Shown here piece by piece: positions 24,187-32,029 of a DNA stretch of 39,654 nucleotides. A program made the position numbers and the translations under genes. Numbering within the stretch: position 1 is the first letter of the stretch; each line of letters opens with the position of its first letter. The stretch comes from JACCTH01 sp035253825 (GTDB lineage Bacteria; Actinomycetota; Acidimicrobiia; Spongiisociales; ZC4RG35): contig DATFBM010000032.1 of assembly GCA_035253825.1 (NCBI GenBank), positions 1-39,654 on the forward strand, given 5' to 3'. The notes under the pieces were generated by a model. It was not told the DNA's origin. It worked only from the letters and a program-made list of their open reading frames with translations, and did not search any database.

Positions 24187-25674
24187 TTGGAGCTTTCCAA
24201 CCGGATTCGTCACAAGGACTTCACGCTTTGGGGCGATGCCGATACCCCGGAGCTAACGAACAGGCTCGGCTGGGTCGACCTCCCAGCGACGATGGAACCC
24301 CGCCTTGGTGAGCTGGCCGAGATCCGCGACCGGGTCATCGACCGGGGAACCGACCACGTGATCGTCCTCGGCATGGGTGGCTCCTCGCTAGCCCCGGAGG
24401 TGTTTGCCGAGACCTTCGGGGTGGCCACCGAGCATCCCCGCTTGCGCGTGCTCGACTCGACTCATCCCGACCAGGTCCGTCACCTGGCTGAATCGATTGA
24501 CCTCCGTCGTTCGGTCTTTGTGGTGGCGTCGAAGTCGGGCACCACACTCGAGACTCTTTCCGGGTTTCGATTCTTCTGGGAGGCGACGGGTGAGGATGGC
24601 AGCCAATTCATCGCCATTACCGATCCCGGAACACCCCTCGAGGACCTCGCCCGAGAACGCGGTTTTCTCGCCGCGGTCCTTGCCCCACCCGAGGTGGGCG
24701 GGCGCTTCTCGGCCCTGACCCCTTTCGGCCTACTGCCGGCGGCCATCATCGGCGTCGATCCGGCGAGGTTGCTCGAGGCCGGCGCGGCAGCCGACTGGGA
24801 AGGAGCAGTCGAGATGGGCCAGGAATGGGCAAAGCATGCCGGCGAGGGCCGAGACAAGCTGACCTTCCTGACATCGCCGGCGATTGCTTCCTTCCCAACC
24901 TGGCTCGAGCAACTGGTGGCGGAGTCTCTCGGCAAAGCCGGGAAGGGAATCGTTCCTATTGCCTCGGAACCGGCCCTCGATCGCTACGGCGACGACCGTC
25001 TCTTCGTCCAGTACCGTCTCGAGGGGCAGCCGGTGGCGGCAGTTCCGCCGGGGCAGCAGGCTTTGCGACGGGAACTGACGGATCGGCATGGCCTCGCCAC
25101 CGAGATGATGGCTGCCGAGATCGCCACGGCCACGGCTGGGGTCGGCCTCGGTGTACACCCCTTCAATCAACCCGATGTCGAATTGGCCAAGGAACGGGCA
25201 CGCCAGGCCCTGGGTGCCGAGCCCGCCCGCGTAGACTTAGTTGACATTTTTTCCCCCACCCTGGCGGATCAAATCGAGGCTCTCTTGATGACGATCGGCT
25301 CGAAGGACTATTTCGCACTTCAGGCGTTCCTCCCCGCTCAACCAGAAACTGACTCGATCCTGGCCGCCATTCGGCATCGGGTCGGGAACCGCACCGGCAA
25401 CGCCACCACGACCGGCTACGGCCCTCGCTTCCTCCACTCGACTGGCCAACTACACAAGGGTGGCCCCAACACCGGGGCCTTCATCCAATTGGTCGACAGC
25501 CCCATGACCGATCTCGCCATCCCTGAAACCGAGGAGTCCTTTGGGAGGTTGATTGCCGCCCAAGCACTGGGCGACTATCAGGCCCTGCGAGAACGGGGAC
25601 GGCGGGTTCTGCGAATCGATCTCGGCCCCAACCGCCGCCGGGGCTTGCAGACGGTGCTCGATGCGATCGGTTAA
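24187..25674 (+). CDS. pgi: Glucose-6-phosphate isomerase (tal-pgi type)
   Basis: The 495-residue sugar isomerase interconverts glucose-6-phosphate and fructose-6-phosphate. It shows VLGMGGSSLAPEVF, SKSGTTLETLSGF and the C-terminal STGQLHKGGPNTGAF, which match the isomerase half of actinobacterial and cyanobacterial transaldolase-isomerase fusions. Here that half stands alone. The start is placed at TTG 24187, six bases after CATACT and directly before the homologous LSNRIRHKDFTLWG; upstream in-frame ATG codons would read through the cupredoxin gene and the terminator. The stop codon is part of the AT-rich box of the whiB promoter. Confidence 0.85.
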   Translation: MELSNRIRHKDFTLWGDADTPELTNRLGWVDLPATMEPRLGELAEIRDRVIDRGTDHVIVLGMGGSSLAPEVFAETFGVATEHPRLRVLDSTHPDQVRHLAESIDLRRSVFVVASKSGTTLETLSGFRFFWEATGEDGSQFIAITDPGTPLEDLARERGFLAAVLAPPEVGGRFSALTPFGLLPAAIIGVDPARLLEAGAAADWEGAVEMGQEWAKHAGEGRDKLTFLTSPAIASFPTWLEQLVAESLGKAGKGIVPIASEPALDRYGDDRLFVQYRLEGQPVAAVPPGQQALRRELTDRHGLATEMMAAEIATATAGVGLGVHPFNQPDVELAKERARQALGAEPARVDLVDIFSPTLADQIEALLMTIGSKDYFALQAFLPAQPETDSILAAIRHRVGNRTGNATTTGYGPRFLHSTGQLHKGGPNTGAFIQLVDSPMTDLAIPETEESFGRLIAAQALGDYQALRERGRRVLRIDLGPNRRRGLQTVLDAIG

Positions 25675-25709
25675 TAACCTTGACACTGGCCCTGACGCGC
25701 TCATAGGGT
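25671..25709 (+). promoter_or_regulatory. whiB7-type promoter with AT-rich box
   Basis: A perfect -35 TTGACA (25680-25685) and a -10 TAGGGT (25704-25709) are separated by 18 bases. Two bases before the -35 lies TTAATAA (25671-25677), the only AT-run nearby. In mycobacteria, WhiB7 with SigA activates promoters that carry an AT-rich stretch just upstream of the -35, including its own. The arrangement therefore suggests autoregulation. The box includes the pgi stop codon. Confidence 0.7.
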
Positions 25710-25738
25710 GACTGGGTCGTAACGAAATGAGGCCCGCA

Positions 25739-25867
25739 ATGGTGGTGATGACGCTGCCTACAAACATTGCCCTACCCCGGGGAGTGATTACACCGCGTCT
25801 TCTCGCCTTTTCGGACACTATTCCCGGCGGGAGCGGTTTCTCCCCCAGGCGGCCTCAGTTCCGTTGA
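25739..25867 (+). CDS. 42-codon upstream ORF in the whiB7 leader
   Basis: An ATG frame of 42 codons begins about 23 bases after the predicted transcript start and ends with TGA at 25865-25867. Its last codons (37-40) contain the 5' arm of the antiterminator (25848-25856). A ribosome that finishes this ORF would cover that arm and let the terminator form. A stalled or missing ribosome would leave it free. The peptide has no recognisable domain; it is likely a sensor of translation, not a functional product. The upstream AAATGAGG could serve as a weak ribosome site. Confidence 0.6.
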   Translation: MVVMTLPTNIALPRGVITPRLLAFSDTIPGGSGFSPRRPQFR

Positions 25868-25923
25868 CCTCCTAGTCCACGATCACCTCCGAGGCCGCCA
25901 GCACCCCCAGCAGGCGGCTTTTT
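25848..25923 (+). terminator. Transcription attenuator: antiterminator/terminator switch before whiB7
   Basis: Terminator: GCCGCC (25894-25899) pairs with GGCGGC (25913-25918), with two further G-C pairs inside the loop, and is followed by TTTTT (25919-25923). Antiterminator: GGCGGCCTC (25848-25856) is a perfect nine-base complement of GAGGCCGCC (25891-25899), which includes the whole 5' arm of the terminator. The two hairpins cannot coexist. The terminator stands 26 bases before the whiB start codon and inside its leader, so it must be conditional. Confidence 0.8.
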
Positions 25924-25949
25924 CGTTTGCGAAACCTCGAGAGGAAATC

Positions 25950-26252
25950 ATGGACAAAGTTCTACAAGACGGAAAATGTGTCGGGACGGGACAGCATGAG
26001 CTGTTCTTCTCCGAGCGACCCCAGGACCTGGCGGCTGCCCAGGCCATCTGTCACAGCTGTCAGGTCCGGATCGATTGCCTGCAGCTGGCGTTGAAAGACG
26101 GTCTCGATTGGGGCGTTTGGGGAGGCGTCATCTTCTGGGATGGCCGGGTCTTCCATCGCAAACGAGGAAGGGGCCGCCCCTCCCGGAGCGAGGGCCACCT
26201 TCCGGTCGAAGCCAGCCGAGCCGAGCTGCTGAAACTGACCAAGTCCGCCTAA
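25950..26252 (+). CDS. whiB7: WhiB7/WblC-type transcription factor
   Basis: The 100-residue protein has the four [4Fe-4S] cysteines (C10, C34, C37, C43), the GVWGG turn (55-59) and, after it, an AT-hook-like basic GRGRP (73-77) within RKRGRGRPSR. The AT-hook separates WhiB7/WblC from other Wbl proteins; WhiB7 binds SigA and activates intrinsic antibiotic-resistance genes when translation is disturbed. The ATG at 25950 has a GAGAGGAAATC ribosome site. The leader carries an upstream ORF and an attenuator. A convergent sigma factor gene follows, separated by a strong bidirectional hairpin. The C-terminal extension after the AT-hook (about 20 residues) is longer than in the mycobacterial protein. 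Confidence 0.87.
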   Translation: MDKVLQDGKCVGTGQHELFFSERPQDLAAAQAICHSCQVRIDCLQLALKDGLDWGVWGGVIFWDGRVFHRKRGRGRPSRSEGHLPVEASRAELLKLTKSA

Positions 26253-26260
26253 GAACTAAA

Positions 26261-26301
26261 TGTGAGGATTTTCGCGGTCCTAGGCCGCGGAAATCCTCAC
26301 A
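26261..26301. terminator. Bidirectional terminator between whiB7 and the sigma gene
   Basis: A near-perfect inverted repeat spans 41 bases, with arms TGTGAGGATTT (26261-26271) and AAATCCTCACA (26291-26301) extended inward by TCGCGG/CCGCGG. On the minus strand the hairpin is followed by TTTAGTTCTT, a fair T tract, so it mainly ends the sigma transcript; it can also stop whiB7 read-through. Confidence 0.8.
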
Positions 26302-26310
26302 GATACTGGG

Positions 26311-27237
26311 CTATTGGCTGACGGCGAGACGACGGAGCTTGGCCGGGTTGGCGGGATGACGCATCTTGGCGAGCGCCTTGGTTTCAATCTGACGGATTCG
26401 CTCCCGGGTGACGTTGAAATGACGTCCGACCTCGTCGAGGGTCTTGGGCTCGTCCGGTCCCAAGCCGTACCGCATCTCGATCACGGCCCGCTCGCGCTCG
26501 TTGAGGCGGCCGAGGACATGACGGAGGTCTTCCTGGTTCATTCGGGAGACGACCCATTCAAAAGGAGCGGTGGCCTCTTTGTCCTCGATGAAGTCGCCGA
26601 TGGTGGCGTTGTCCTCGCCCATTGGCTCGAACAGCGAGATGGGCTCGGGGGCGACGCGCTTGGCTTCCACGACCTTGGCCACGGTGAGGCCCGCCTCCTC
26701 GGCGATCTCGGCGTCGGTTGGGGTTCGGCCCAGCTTCTTGATCAGAGTGTTCTCGGCGGTCTGCATCTGGGTGATGGTGTCCATCATGTGAACCGGCACC
26801 CGGATCGTCCGCCCCTTGTCGGCAATGGCCCGGGTGATGGCCTGCCGGATCCACCAAGTGGCATAGGTGGAGAACTTGAAACCCTTGCGGTACTCGAACT
26901 TCTCTACTGCTCGGATCAGCCCCAGGTTTCCCTCCTGGATGAGGTCGAGGAAGGGAAGTCCGGCGTTGGGGTAGCGCTTGGCGATGCTGACCACCAGGCG
27001 AAGGTTGGCCTGGATGAAGCGGCGGCGGGCTCGCTCGCCCGCAGCCCGGACCTCCATCAGGCTCTGGTGGCGTTCCGGGTCAGCTTCGTTGACCAGGGCG
27101 AGTTCGGCCCGCCGACCCCGCTCGATGGTCTTGGCGAGAACGACTTCTTCCTCGGCGGTGAGAAGGTCGTAGCTTCCGATCCCGTCCAGGTATTGGCGGA
27201 TGGCTTCTTCGCTTGAATCTCCGTCGATGTATTTCAT
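26311..27237 (-). CDS. RNA polymerase sigma factor, sigma-70 group 1/2 (RpoD/SigB-like)
   Basis: The 308-residue sigma factor has region 1.2 (EEAIRQYLDGIG...), region 2 (RRRFIQANLRLVVSIAKRY, FLDLIQEGNLGLIRAVEKFEYRKGFKFSTYATWWIRQAI family pattern, with core GFKFSTYATWW), region 3 (RTPTDAEIAEEAG) and region 4 (NERERAVIEMRYGL, HFNVTRERIRQIE). It lacks region 1.1 and is short for a housekeeping SigA, so it may be the primary factor in a compact form or a group 2 factor. The C-terminal RHP (KMRHPANP) is the site that Wbl proteins contact in mycobacterial SigA. The ATG at 27237 starts the family homology. It is convergent with whiB7. Confidence 0.93.
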   Translation of the reverse strand: MKYIDGDSSEEAIRQYLDGIGSYDLLTAEEEVVLAKTIERGRRAELALVNEADPERHQSLMEVRAAGERARRRFIQANLRLVVSIAKRYPNAGLPFLDLIQEGNLGLIRAVEKFEYRKGFKFSTYATWWIRQAITRAIADKGRTIRVPVHMMDTITQMQTAENTLIKKLGRTPTDAEIAEEAGLTVAKVVEAKRVAPEPISLFEPMGEDNATIGDFIEDKEATAPFEWVVSRMNQEDLRHVLGRLNERERAVIEMRYGLGPDEPKTLDEVGRHFNVTRERIRQIETKALAKMRHPANPAKLRRLAVSQ

Positions 27238-27267
27238 TGGCCCATTCGTGTTCAGGGGGCTACGCGG

Positions 27268-27295
27268 CGCGTAACCCCTTCGTGGCGATTGTCAA
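27268..27295 (-). promoter_or_regulatory. Candidate promoter of the sigma factor gene
   Basis: On the minus strand TTGACA (27290-27295) is followed, 16 bases later, by TACGCG (27268-27273). The -35 is perfect but the -10 is poor. It lies 31 bases before the ATG at 27237. Confidence 0.4.
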
Positions 27296-27452
27296 GACCT
27301 ATATCGGCTGAAACGGTTACAAAGTTGAATCCGCCAAAAGGCCTGTTCTCGGCGTGTAGACGGCTCTCGTCTCGTCTGCTTACGATCTGGCTCTGGCCGA
27401 GGCAACAGAAGCGCGGGACCGGGGTTCACTTCTCAGTCGGGTCAGTTGGCAG

Positions 27453-28037
27453 GTGGCGCCCCGGGTGATACATCTTGTGTCGACCGTCGCTTGGCGACTC
27501 CGCATCGACTACGGCGACGGCTTTCCCGAGCCACCCTTCGTCATCGCCGCCAACCACTCCTCATTTCTCGACCCGCCGATCGTGGGGGCGGCTTACCGGC
27601 GGCGGATTCGGTTTCTGAGCTTGGTCGACCTCTTCGGGAACTATCGAGCCCTCGACCTGGCCCTGAAGACATTCGAGGTGATAGAGGTGAGGCGGGGGTC
27701 GATCCCCCTCCGGGCGCTGCGCCAAGCCCTCGATCACTTGGCCCAAGGTGGGGTGGTGGCGGTCTTCCCCGAGGGGACTCGGGCCTGGCGGTTTGGTGAC
27801 AAACCGGTCGCACTCGGAGCGGCATGGCTGGCGCTGCGAGCTCGGGTGCCCTTGGTTCCGATTGCGATTGGGGGCACGGACAAGGTATTGGGAGTCGACA
27901 ACAAGCTCCGGCGGGGCCGGATCAATGTCTTCGTCGGTCCGGCGCTTATTCCCGAGGGAAGGGGTAGACAAGGTGCCCAGGACCTCACAGGGCGCTGGGC
28001 AGAATGGATACGGTCTCGGCTCCCCGCAGAGCTGTAG
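27453..28037 (+). CDS. Lysophospholipid acyltransferase (PlsC/AGPAT family)
   Basis: The 194-residue protein shows the acyltransferase motifs: NHSSFLD (HX4D catalytic pair), an arginine-rich KTFEVIEVRRG segment, FPEGTR, and VPIAIGG. It probably acylates lysophosphatidate or a related lipid at the membrane. The GTG at 27453 is used because no ATG or TTG occurs further up in the open frame, although the frame stays open to 27360 (reading SSAYDLALAEATEARDRG), so the N-terminus may be longer from a non-standard start. It lies 62 bases before tRNA-Val. Confidence 0.87.
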   Translation: MAPRVIHLVSTVAWRLRIDYGDGFPEPPFVIAANHSSFLDPPIVGAAYRRRIRFLSLVDLFGNYRALDLALKTFEVIEVRRGSIPLRALRQALDHLAQGGVVAVFPEGTRAWRFGDKPVALGAAWLALRARVPLVPIAIGGTDKVLGVDNKLRRGRINVFVGPALIPEGRGRQGAQDLTGRWAEWIRSRLPAEL

Positions 28038-28099
28038 CCGCGGACTGTGAGAGGGGTCCCCCTCGTTGCGATCCGGGGTGGAAAGTAACCTGTTCTCCA

Positions 28100-28173
28100 G
28101 GGCGTTTAGCTCAGCCTGGTAGAGCGCTTCCCTTACAAGGAAGAAGCCGGCGGTTCGAGTCCGTCAACGCCCA
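28100..28173 (+). tRNA. tRNA-Val (anticodon UAC)
   Basis: A full cloverleaf is seen: acceptor GGGCGTT/AACGCCC, D arm GCTC...GAGC, anticodon arm CTTCC-CTTACAA-GGAAG (anticodon TAC), T arm GGCGG-TTCGAGT-CCGTC, and discriminator A. CCA is not encoded (CTA follows). Its 3' half is repeated at 33383-33429, marking it as the attachment site of an integrated element. Confidence 0.95.
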
Positions 28174-28539
28174 CTACGGGGAGAGCCCTTAGCGTCGTGG
28201 GAATATCTAGACCTGGCCGATCGAGTGAATACAAGGTTCGGTACGGTTTTTTGTCCGCGGTTTGTCCGTGAACGCGACGTCAATGGCTTCAGCTGCCATC
28301 TCGTGATAGCCCTCAAGAGAGGTTACGAAATCGGCGCCGACGATGAGGTTCTCGGTTGGGCTCGGCTCGAGTGGTTCGTACCGGCCAAGAGCGACACCAG
28401 CTCTATTCCTTCTGCGGCTTGGACTTGAGGGTCTGGGCGTAGCAAGAGCTGAGCCCAACATGGGCCCGACCCCCGAAAAAATCGTGGTGTCCTTCGGATC
28501 GACTGGTCATACCAAGAAGTATGGCGATAGCTTTTTGGG
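28174..28539. other. Left end of the island, no intact gene
   Basis: This 366-base stretch holds one copy of the 18-bp repeat. On the minus strand a short open frame (28207-28461) reads GYHEMAAEAIDVAF near its end and stops 33 bases from the tRNA. Position, direction and the EMAAEAID-like tail vaguely recall the C-terminus of a tyrosine integrase, but too little is left to claim one. No promoter for the regulator gene at 28540 is obvious. Confidence 0.3.
28251..28268. repeat. 18-bp direct repeat, left copy
   Basis: TTGTCCGCGGTTTGTCCG, itself two copies of TTGTCCG spaced by CGGT, is identical to 33259-33276 and in the same orientation. It lies 77 bases inside the tRNA end. Arm-type integrase sites or remnants of an integrase 3' end are both possible. 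Confidence 0.8.
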
Positions 28540-31437
28540 ATGGCGCAAAGGCTCAGTCCGGTCATGGTCGGTCGCCGTGGCGAGCTGACGGTCCTGGAGG
28601 CGGCTCTCAGCGATGCGTTGGCGGGTCGGGGAGCTGTGACGGTCATCTCGGGCGAGGCGGGGATCGGTAAGAGCCGCCTGGCTCATGAGGTCGAAGCTCG
28701 GGCTGAATCTCTGGGGATGAAAGTCCTGGTTGGCCGAGCCGTGCACGCTGGGGCTCATATGCCGTTCCGTCCTTTGGCCGAGGCTTTCCATTCAGTGCTG
28801 CGACACCAGGTGGTTCCGACCGGTGAGTTGGAACCCTTCCAGGCAATCCTTGGCCGCCTGGTGTCGGCATCAGCCGGCTCGCCCCTAGTAATTGACGACG
28901 TCTCAAGTGTGCTCCCTGAAGCGGTAGTTCGCTTGCTTCGAGTCTTGTCCAAGGAAAACGGGCTCCTTCTTGTGCTTGAAGATCTGCATTGGGCGGACGC
29001 CGACAGCCTGTCCGTGATCGAGTACGTGGCTGACAGTCTCGAAGATGAGAAGGTCCTAATGATTTGTACCGAGCGATCGGATTCGGTGGGCCCGGCGGCC
29101 GAGGTCCTGGGGGATCTCGTCTCGCGCCGCTCGGCGAGTCGCCTCGTCCTCGATGTGCTCCCCGACGAGGCAGTCGGGGAGATGGCCAATCTGGTGCTCG
29201 GTGTGGAATCGGCGCCTGCGGCGGTGGTCGGGGCACTCCGCCAACGAGCAGGTGGAGTTCCCTTCCTCATCGAGGAGATGCTCTCTGCATACGTTGCGGC
29301 CATCGGCTCGACCGTTCGAAGCACCGAGTGGTGGGTTTCCCGGCGGATCGCCGACTCGCTTCCGTCCTCCTATCGGGATCTGGTCCGGACACGGCTAGAC
29401 AGACTCGACGAGGCCAGCCGCCGAGCGGTCTACGCCGCGGCGGTACTCGGTCGCACCTTCGAGTACCGCCTTCTGAGCTCAATCATTGACACTGACAGTG
29501 GTTCATTGTTGAAAGCCCTGGCCTCAGCCGTGAGAGAAGACCTGATTGGAGCCGCCGCGGGGTCTAGTGGTACTGCCTTCTCATTTCGCCATGCCATCGC
29601 ACGGGAGGCTGTGCTAGCGGACCTGCTGCCCCCCGACCTCGTCGCGCTGTCAGCGAGAGCGGCCGACGTAATCGAAGACAGCTATCCAGGGCTCCCGGGT
29701 GAGTGGTGCGAGCGGGCCGCCGACTTTCGAATACAGGCCGGAGATCATCTTGGAGCCAGCCGGCTCCTGCAGGAGTCGGGTCGCAGGTCGTTCGCCAGGG
29801 GTGCCCTCGCCACCGCCGAGTCTGCGCTGCTGCGCGCTAGAGAACTGGCCGGGGAGGATTCCATGGCTTGGATGGGCGCCGACGAGTTGCTCCTGCAAGT
29901 TATGTCCATGGCCGGCAAGCATGGTCGTCTCGTTGAGATGGGTCAGCGGCTATTGGAAGGATACGGCCGCTATCTCTTGATCAACCCGGGCACGATGCAT
30001 AGGTCACGGCTAGCCCAGCTTCATCTGCGTCTTGCTCGAGGAGCGATGCTTAGTGACGACCTCGAGCTTGCGGATGAACACTTCGAGAAGGCACGTGATG
30101 CGTTGCCGTCGGATGCAGCTCAGTCGCTACGGGTGGAGATTGACGCATTGGATGTCGAGCTTGCCCTAGCTAGCAATGACTATTCCAAAGTGCAGGCACG
30201 AGCCAAGGCAGTCGAGACGCGGGCCGCGTATCTAGGACGTTTCGAATTGAGCTGCCAGATGCTCGAGGCGCAAGGGCGAGCTGCCTTCCTCTTCGGTGAT
30301 CTGGAGAAAGCCCAACTCACGTTCGAAACGATGGAGGAGATCGCTCGGACCGCGCGATTGCCTCTGCAGCGGATGCGATCCTTGACTGAGCTTGGAACCA
30401 TTAGGTCTCAGGCGAAGGCCGACGTAGCACAGCTGGAGGAGGCCAGGCGCCTGGCCCTAGACAGCGGAGCGATTTCCACGCTGGCCCGGATCGATTTGGA
30501 GATCGCGTGGACCAAATGGGGCATGGCAGAAACCAATGAAGCAGGCGCCACCCTCGGACGTGCACTGGATATCTCACGCAGGTTCGGCCTTCGAACATTG
30601 CCGATGGTGCTCGTCGCTCAAGCCTCGCTAAATGCCCTGACCGGGAAACGAGCCCAAATGGAACATGCCATTGCCGAGGCCCTCGAACTCGCCCCCAAGG
30701 ACCCCCAAATCAACGCGGGCATTCACGGTAATGGGCGGGCGGTTCTCCACTTGCTGGAGGGAAAGCCCGAGCCCGCAATTACCGAGCTGGCCACCGCGGT
30801 CGCGATCCTCAAGAAGCCGGTTGGGCGGCCCTGGTGGTTTCAGGGTCTACATTTCTTGCTGGAGACGCTGAGGGGCGGTGCCACCGATGACCACCTCACG
30901 GCATCGTCACTCGGGGACCCCGCCAACCGCGCCTTTCGAAGCTACGCCCAGGCTGTGGCTTTGGGAAGAAACGGAGACAACGCACCAGCCGAGCAAGCCT
31001 TCGCATTGGGCGACGGCGTGATGCCGCCAGGATGGAGGCGGCACTATGCCAGGGTTCTGGTGGCGGAAGCCGCAGCCGAAGATGGGTGGGGTGAGCCGGG
31101 TCAGTGGGCTTCTGACGCGCTGACATATTTCCAGGGTGCTGGACTCGGTGGCCTCGCTACCTACGCCAAAGCGGTCATGCGCATTTCCGGGGTTCCGGTT
31201 CCTCGTCGAAGGCAGGGAGAGCCTGACGTACCAGCCGCGTTGGGGGCTATTGGGGTGACGAGCCGGGAGATGGAAGTTCTCAGGTTGGTCGCTCTGGGTC
31301 TCTCAAATCAAGAAATCGGACAGAGGCTCTTTCTCTCGCCGCGCACGATCGAAAGCCACGTCACAAGCCTCATGCGCAAGACCCAAAGCCAAAGCCGGCC
31401 CCAGCTGGTGGCCTTCGCCGGACGTCATTCCGCTTAA
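28540..31437 (+). CDS. LuxR-family transcriptional regulator with AAA ATPase domain (LAL type)
   Basis: The 965-residue regulator has an N-terminal ATPase domain (VGRRGEL at 9-15; Walker A GEAGIGKS, 38-45; Walker B LLLVLEDLHWAD, 142-153), a long helical TPR-like middle (about 400-880) and a C-terminal LuxR helix-turn-helix (about 905-955: TSREMEVLRLV, SNQEIGQRLFLSPRTIESH). LAL proteins are ATP-dependent activators, often of pathway genes nearby. Here the likely targets are the four small genes that follow on the same strand. The ATG at 28540 has a weak ribosome site; Met9 is an alternative. It is the largest gene of the island. Confidence 0.88.
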   Translation: MAQRLSPVMVGRRGELTVLEAALSDALAGRGAVTVISGEAGIGKSRLAHEVEARAESLGMKVLVGRAVHAGAHMPFRPLAEAFHSVLRHQVVPTGELEPFQAILGRLVSASAGSPLVIDDVSSVLPEAVVRLLRVLSKENGLLLVLEDLHWADADSLSVIEYVADSLEDEKVLMICTERSDSVGPAAEVLGDLVSRRSASRLVLDVLPDEAVGEMANLVLGVESAPAAVVGALRQRAGGVPFLIEEMLSAYVAAIGSTVRSTEWWVSRRIADSLPSSYRDLVRTRLDRLDEASRRAVYAAAVLGRTFEYRLLSSIIDTDSGSLLKALASAVREDLIGAAAGSSGTAFSFRHAIAREAVLADLLPPDLVALSARAADVIEDSYPGLPGEWCERAADFRIQAGDHLGASRLLQESGRRSFARGALATAESALLRARELAGEDSMAWMGADELLLQVMSMAGKHGRLVEMGQRLLEGYGRYLLINPGTMHRSRLAQLHLRLARGAMLSDDLELADEHFEKARDALPSDAAQSLRVEIDALDVELALASNDYSKVQARAKAVETRAAYLGRFELSCQMLEAQGRAAFLFGDLEKAQLTFETMEEIARTARLPLQRMRSLTELGTIRSQAKADVAQLEEARRLALDSGAISTLARIDLEIAWTKWGMAETNEAGATLGRALDISRRFGLRTLPMVLVAQASLNALTGKRAQMEHAIAEALELAPKDPQINAGIHGNGRAVLHLLEGKPEPAITELATAVAILKKPVGRPWWFQGLHFLLETLRGGATDDHLTASSLGDPANRAFRSYAQAVALGRNGDNAPAEQAFALGDGVMPPGWRRHYARVLVAEAAAEDGWGEPGQWASDALTYFQGAGLGGLATYAKAVMRISGVPVPRRRQGEPDVPAALGAIGVTSREMEVLRLVALGLSNQEIGQRLFLSPRTIESHVTSLMRKTQSQSRPQLVAFAGRHSA

Positions 31438-31523
31438 TCACGGGCCTAGCCGGATGTCGGCTGCTCAACCATGTCGCAAGCTGCATCAGCGGCCAGCAAG
31501 GTCGTACGAGAAAGGAGCAGTGC

Positions 31524-31991
31524 ATGAGTGTCATCGTTGTCAGAGGATCAGTGGTCAGGCGGGCCGAGGGCAAGCAGGTGTGGGCGACGAATATGCGGGT
31601 CGAGCGGAAAGGGCGCGGCGTGTTCGAATTTGAAAGCCCGCCCGGTTCGGAGATTGCGTTGCACGTTCACAAGGCCGATGACGAACTGCATTACCTAATC
31701 GAAGGAACCGCTGCGTACCGGGTCGGCGAGGACACCCTCGACGCCGGGCCGGGCTCGCTCATTTATCTGCCCGCTCGGGTTCCTCACAGCCTCCAGTTCG
31801 GTGCCTCGGGAGGTCGGTGGCTGTGGATCACACGCGAGGACAACGAGGGACTGTTCGATGAGCCCATCGTCGTGCCCGTTTCGGAGCCCGATGCCCAACA
31901 GCGAGCCCTGCATGTTTCCGAGGATCTAATCATCGCCACTTTTGCCAAGTACGGCATGGACTTTCTTGTCGCGGAAGGAGGCAATGACTGA
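31524..31991 (+). CDS. Cupin-domain protein
   Basis: The 155-residue protein has a conserved beta-barrel cupin core: HVHKADDELHYLIEGTAAYRVG gives motif 1 (metal-ligand candidates in HVHKADDELHY), and GSLIYLPARVPHSLQF gives motif 2 with the second histidine. It may be a metal-dependent small-molecule enzyme or a binding protein; the substrate is unknown. The ATG at 31524 has AAAGGAG eight bases upstream. It follows the regulator by 86 bases within the island. Confidence 0.82.
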   Translation: MSVIVVRGSVVRRAEGKQVWATNMRVERKGRGVFEFESPPGSEIALHVHKADDELHYLIEGTAAYRVGEDTLDAGPGSLIYLPARVPHSLQFGASGGRWLWITREDNEGLFDEPIVVPVSEPDAQQRALHVSEDLIIATFAKYGMDFLVAEGGND

Positions 31992-32029
31992 ATGGTTCCG
32001 GCCCGATACGATGCCAATTGGAGGTTTCG

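Noticed and set aside
26314..27216. Long open frame on the plus strand opposite the sigma factor
   Set aside because: It is antisense to a clear sigma-70 gene; the open frame follows from the GC-rich third positions of that gene and the translation has no family pattern.
28207..28461. Minus-strand frame near tRNA-Val as an integrase remnant
   Set aside because: Only a few tail residues resemble an integrase C-terminus and no catalytic Arg/His/Tyr can be read, so it is noted only as a possibility.
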